From positions 37,501 through 101,500 of the forward strand of contig JAEMWC010001632.1 of the NCBI GenBank assembly GCA_016490735.1: 64,000 nt of DNA, read 5' to 3'. Shown here one piece after another: positions 62,723-64,000 of this stretch. A model generated the notes under the pieces. The model was given only the letters and a program-made list of their open reading frames with translations. It made no database searches and had not been told where the DNA came from. The position numbers were made by a program, and so were the translations under genes. The stretch is from Pachyseris speciosa (taxonomy: Eukaryota; Cnidaria; Anthozoa; Scleractinia; Pachyseridae). Position 1 is the stretch's first letter; every line of letters begins with the position of its first letter.

Positions 62723-64000
62723 CTAGCAAGCCAAAAAGGGGTTATTAATTTTATAACGCTCCGATTGTTGTTGTTGTTGTTGTTTTTTTTGTATATAGCG
62801 AGAATATAATGTTAATTAGCCAATAACCTTGCAAATAGACTTCTATATCACGTATATATACTCAGTTGAAAGTTGAAAATGTTAAAAACGATAGTGGTCT
62901 GACGACGATTAGGAATGACGTAAACAACTGCATTAATTGCTTGAGTTTATATCATTTAAATTGTCATTGGATTCTTCTATTTGAAATTTAAAAAACTTTA
63001 AAATGACTAGCTTTGTTTTGTCTTGTTTTGTGACCGAAAAATCGGATGACAAATGTCAACGCGGAAGGGGAATATCGCCTGATATCCGTCCTTCCATTTA
63101 CACCACGTGATCCAAAATAGCTTAAGTACGGCTTTATATTGTAGTTAGGTGCATTCTTGCTAGTGTTCCGGATTTATATCGTTCAACATTTGCTTTTATT
63201 TATTTGGTAACATACATTTTAACGTTTGGTACAATTGTATATTTTCATTGACTTTTAAGCGTTTCAAGGGTGTTTATCTGTATTCGAATTGTCCACAAGC
63301 TGTTTTCTCGTCACCAAGTACTTGGTTTGTTCAAACGTTTCTAGTGGGAGCGTGATCCGCATTTGATTAGAACAATTGATCTACAATTCGTAGAGAAACG
63401 TTGATCTGTTCAAATCTGGCTTTGTTTCCAGTGCATGGGTAGAACATCTTAATTACCTCAGAGACTTTTGATTTGCAAGGAGCCCTTGCTCTAGCTAATC
63501 CAGGAATTGAATGGTTAGAAAACACTGCCGAAATTAATCTTCGTTGACAGAAATTGGTTTATGCGCAAGCGGCACGAGCAGTGTTTCATGTGTTCACTCG
63601 TTCACTTTGGATTTATTCCTGCTATGAATTCCAACTTAAGTAGACGATCAGGAATGGAAAAGAACTGTGGAACTATGTGGTTCCATCTCAGTTACGCAGG
63701 AATATTTTAATTAAGAGCATTACTTCGCGCGAGTTAATTGCTTTGTCATGAAAATCTTTTGTTTACAAAGTTGTTTGCACTGGGAACGCCTCAAACTTTA
63801 TTTTTGAAAGGTCTTTCCGCCCCCTTGGCCACCTGATTGACAACCCAAAACCACAAATCACCTCAGTTTGAAAAGCCAAATGTTAGCTACGTAATTCTTG
63901 GTTTTCAGTCACGCAAGTAAAAAATAAAACCATCTACCATTCGATAGATAAAGTCAAGAAACTGAGATGTTGTAGAAGAGTAATAATTAAACAACATACC
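62723..64000 (+). other. Unit 4 3' region and right edge; no further gene
   Basis: 63120-63190 (CTTAAGTACGGCTTTATATT, TAGGTGCATTCTTGCTAGTG) is the 3' UTR block shared with units 0 and 1. Beyond 63250 no repeat or coding region is recognisable. Confidence 0.5.

Noticed and set aside
1..64000. CRISPR arrays, operons or other prokaryotic systems
   Set aside because: No regularly spaced repeat-spacer structure beyond microsatellites and transposon subrepeats; spliced genes and retroelements mark this as eukaryotic DNA.

Overview
This is eukaryotic, AT-rich, intron-bearing DNA packed with transposable elements. The gene family, the retroelement families (Penelope-like, DIRS-like, Tx1/L1-like, CR1/L2-like, Gypsy) and the many short inverted-repeat elements fit an anthozoan cnidarian, most likely a stony coral. 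That assignment rests on family-level familiarity, not on a search.

The backbone is a tandem array of one gene family on the + strand, seen here in five units. Each well-preserved unit has the same plan. Exon 1 (313 nt) carries a signal peptide and a PAN/apple-like cysteine domain. Exon 2 (141 nt, phase 1-1) carries a short SC..I....G..W motif that recalls the start of fibrinogen-like domains. A long last exon has a conserved body and ends DVYAWYI. Unit 0 (about 2200-5720) keeps only intron 2, part of the last exon and a 3' UTR. Unit 1 (about 10300-26480) is intact and predicts 305 aa, although its second intron has grown to 12.4 kb. Unit 2 (about 27300-37860) is a pseudogene whose first exon is split by a 5.4-kb transposon. 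Unit 3 (about 53700-56450) is a truncated exon 1 with a stop. Unit 4 (about 57300-63200) is compact and intact and predicts 313 aa.

Almost everything else is mobile DNA that landed in or between these units. 0-8 kb: Penelope-like (PLE) remnants, two with internally inverted 5' parts, and a hammerhead ribozyme motif. 13-18.5 kb: a terminal-inverted-repeat transposon with a perfect 10-bp target duplication. 20-25 kb: a DIRS-like tyrosine-recombinase retrotransposon on the - strand with a probable intron that contains the element's own internal repeats. 28.2-33.6 kb: a THAP-containing transposon with TTAA target sites, Kolobok-like. 35.9-36.6 kb: two tRNA-derived SINEs in inverted orientation. 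37.9-50.3 kb: pogo-, hAT- and TTAA-type inverted-repeat elements, a Tx1-like LINE on the - strand and a CR1/L2-like LINE on the + strand. 51.4-53.6 kb: a Gypsy LTR element deletion derivative that carries a nested 334-bp MITE.

The paralogous units are a built-in control. The undisturbed sequence in one unit gives the empty site for an insertion in another, so several target duplications and insertion orders can be read directly. I see no prokaryotic features, operons or CRISPR arrays. All structure calls were made by eye; identities and boundaries need alignment.
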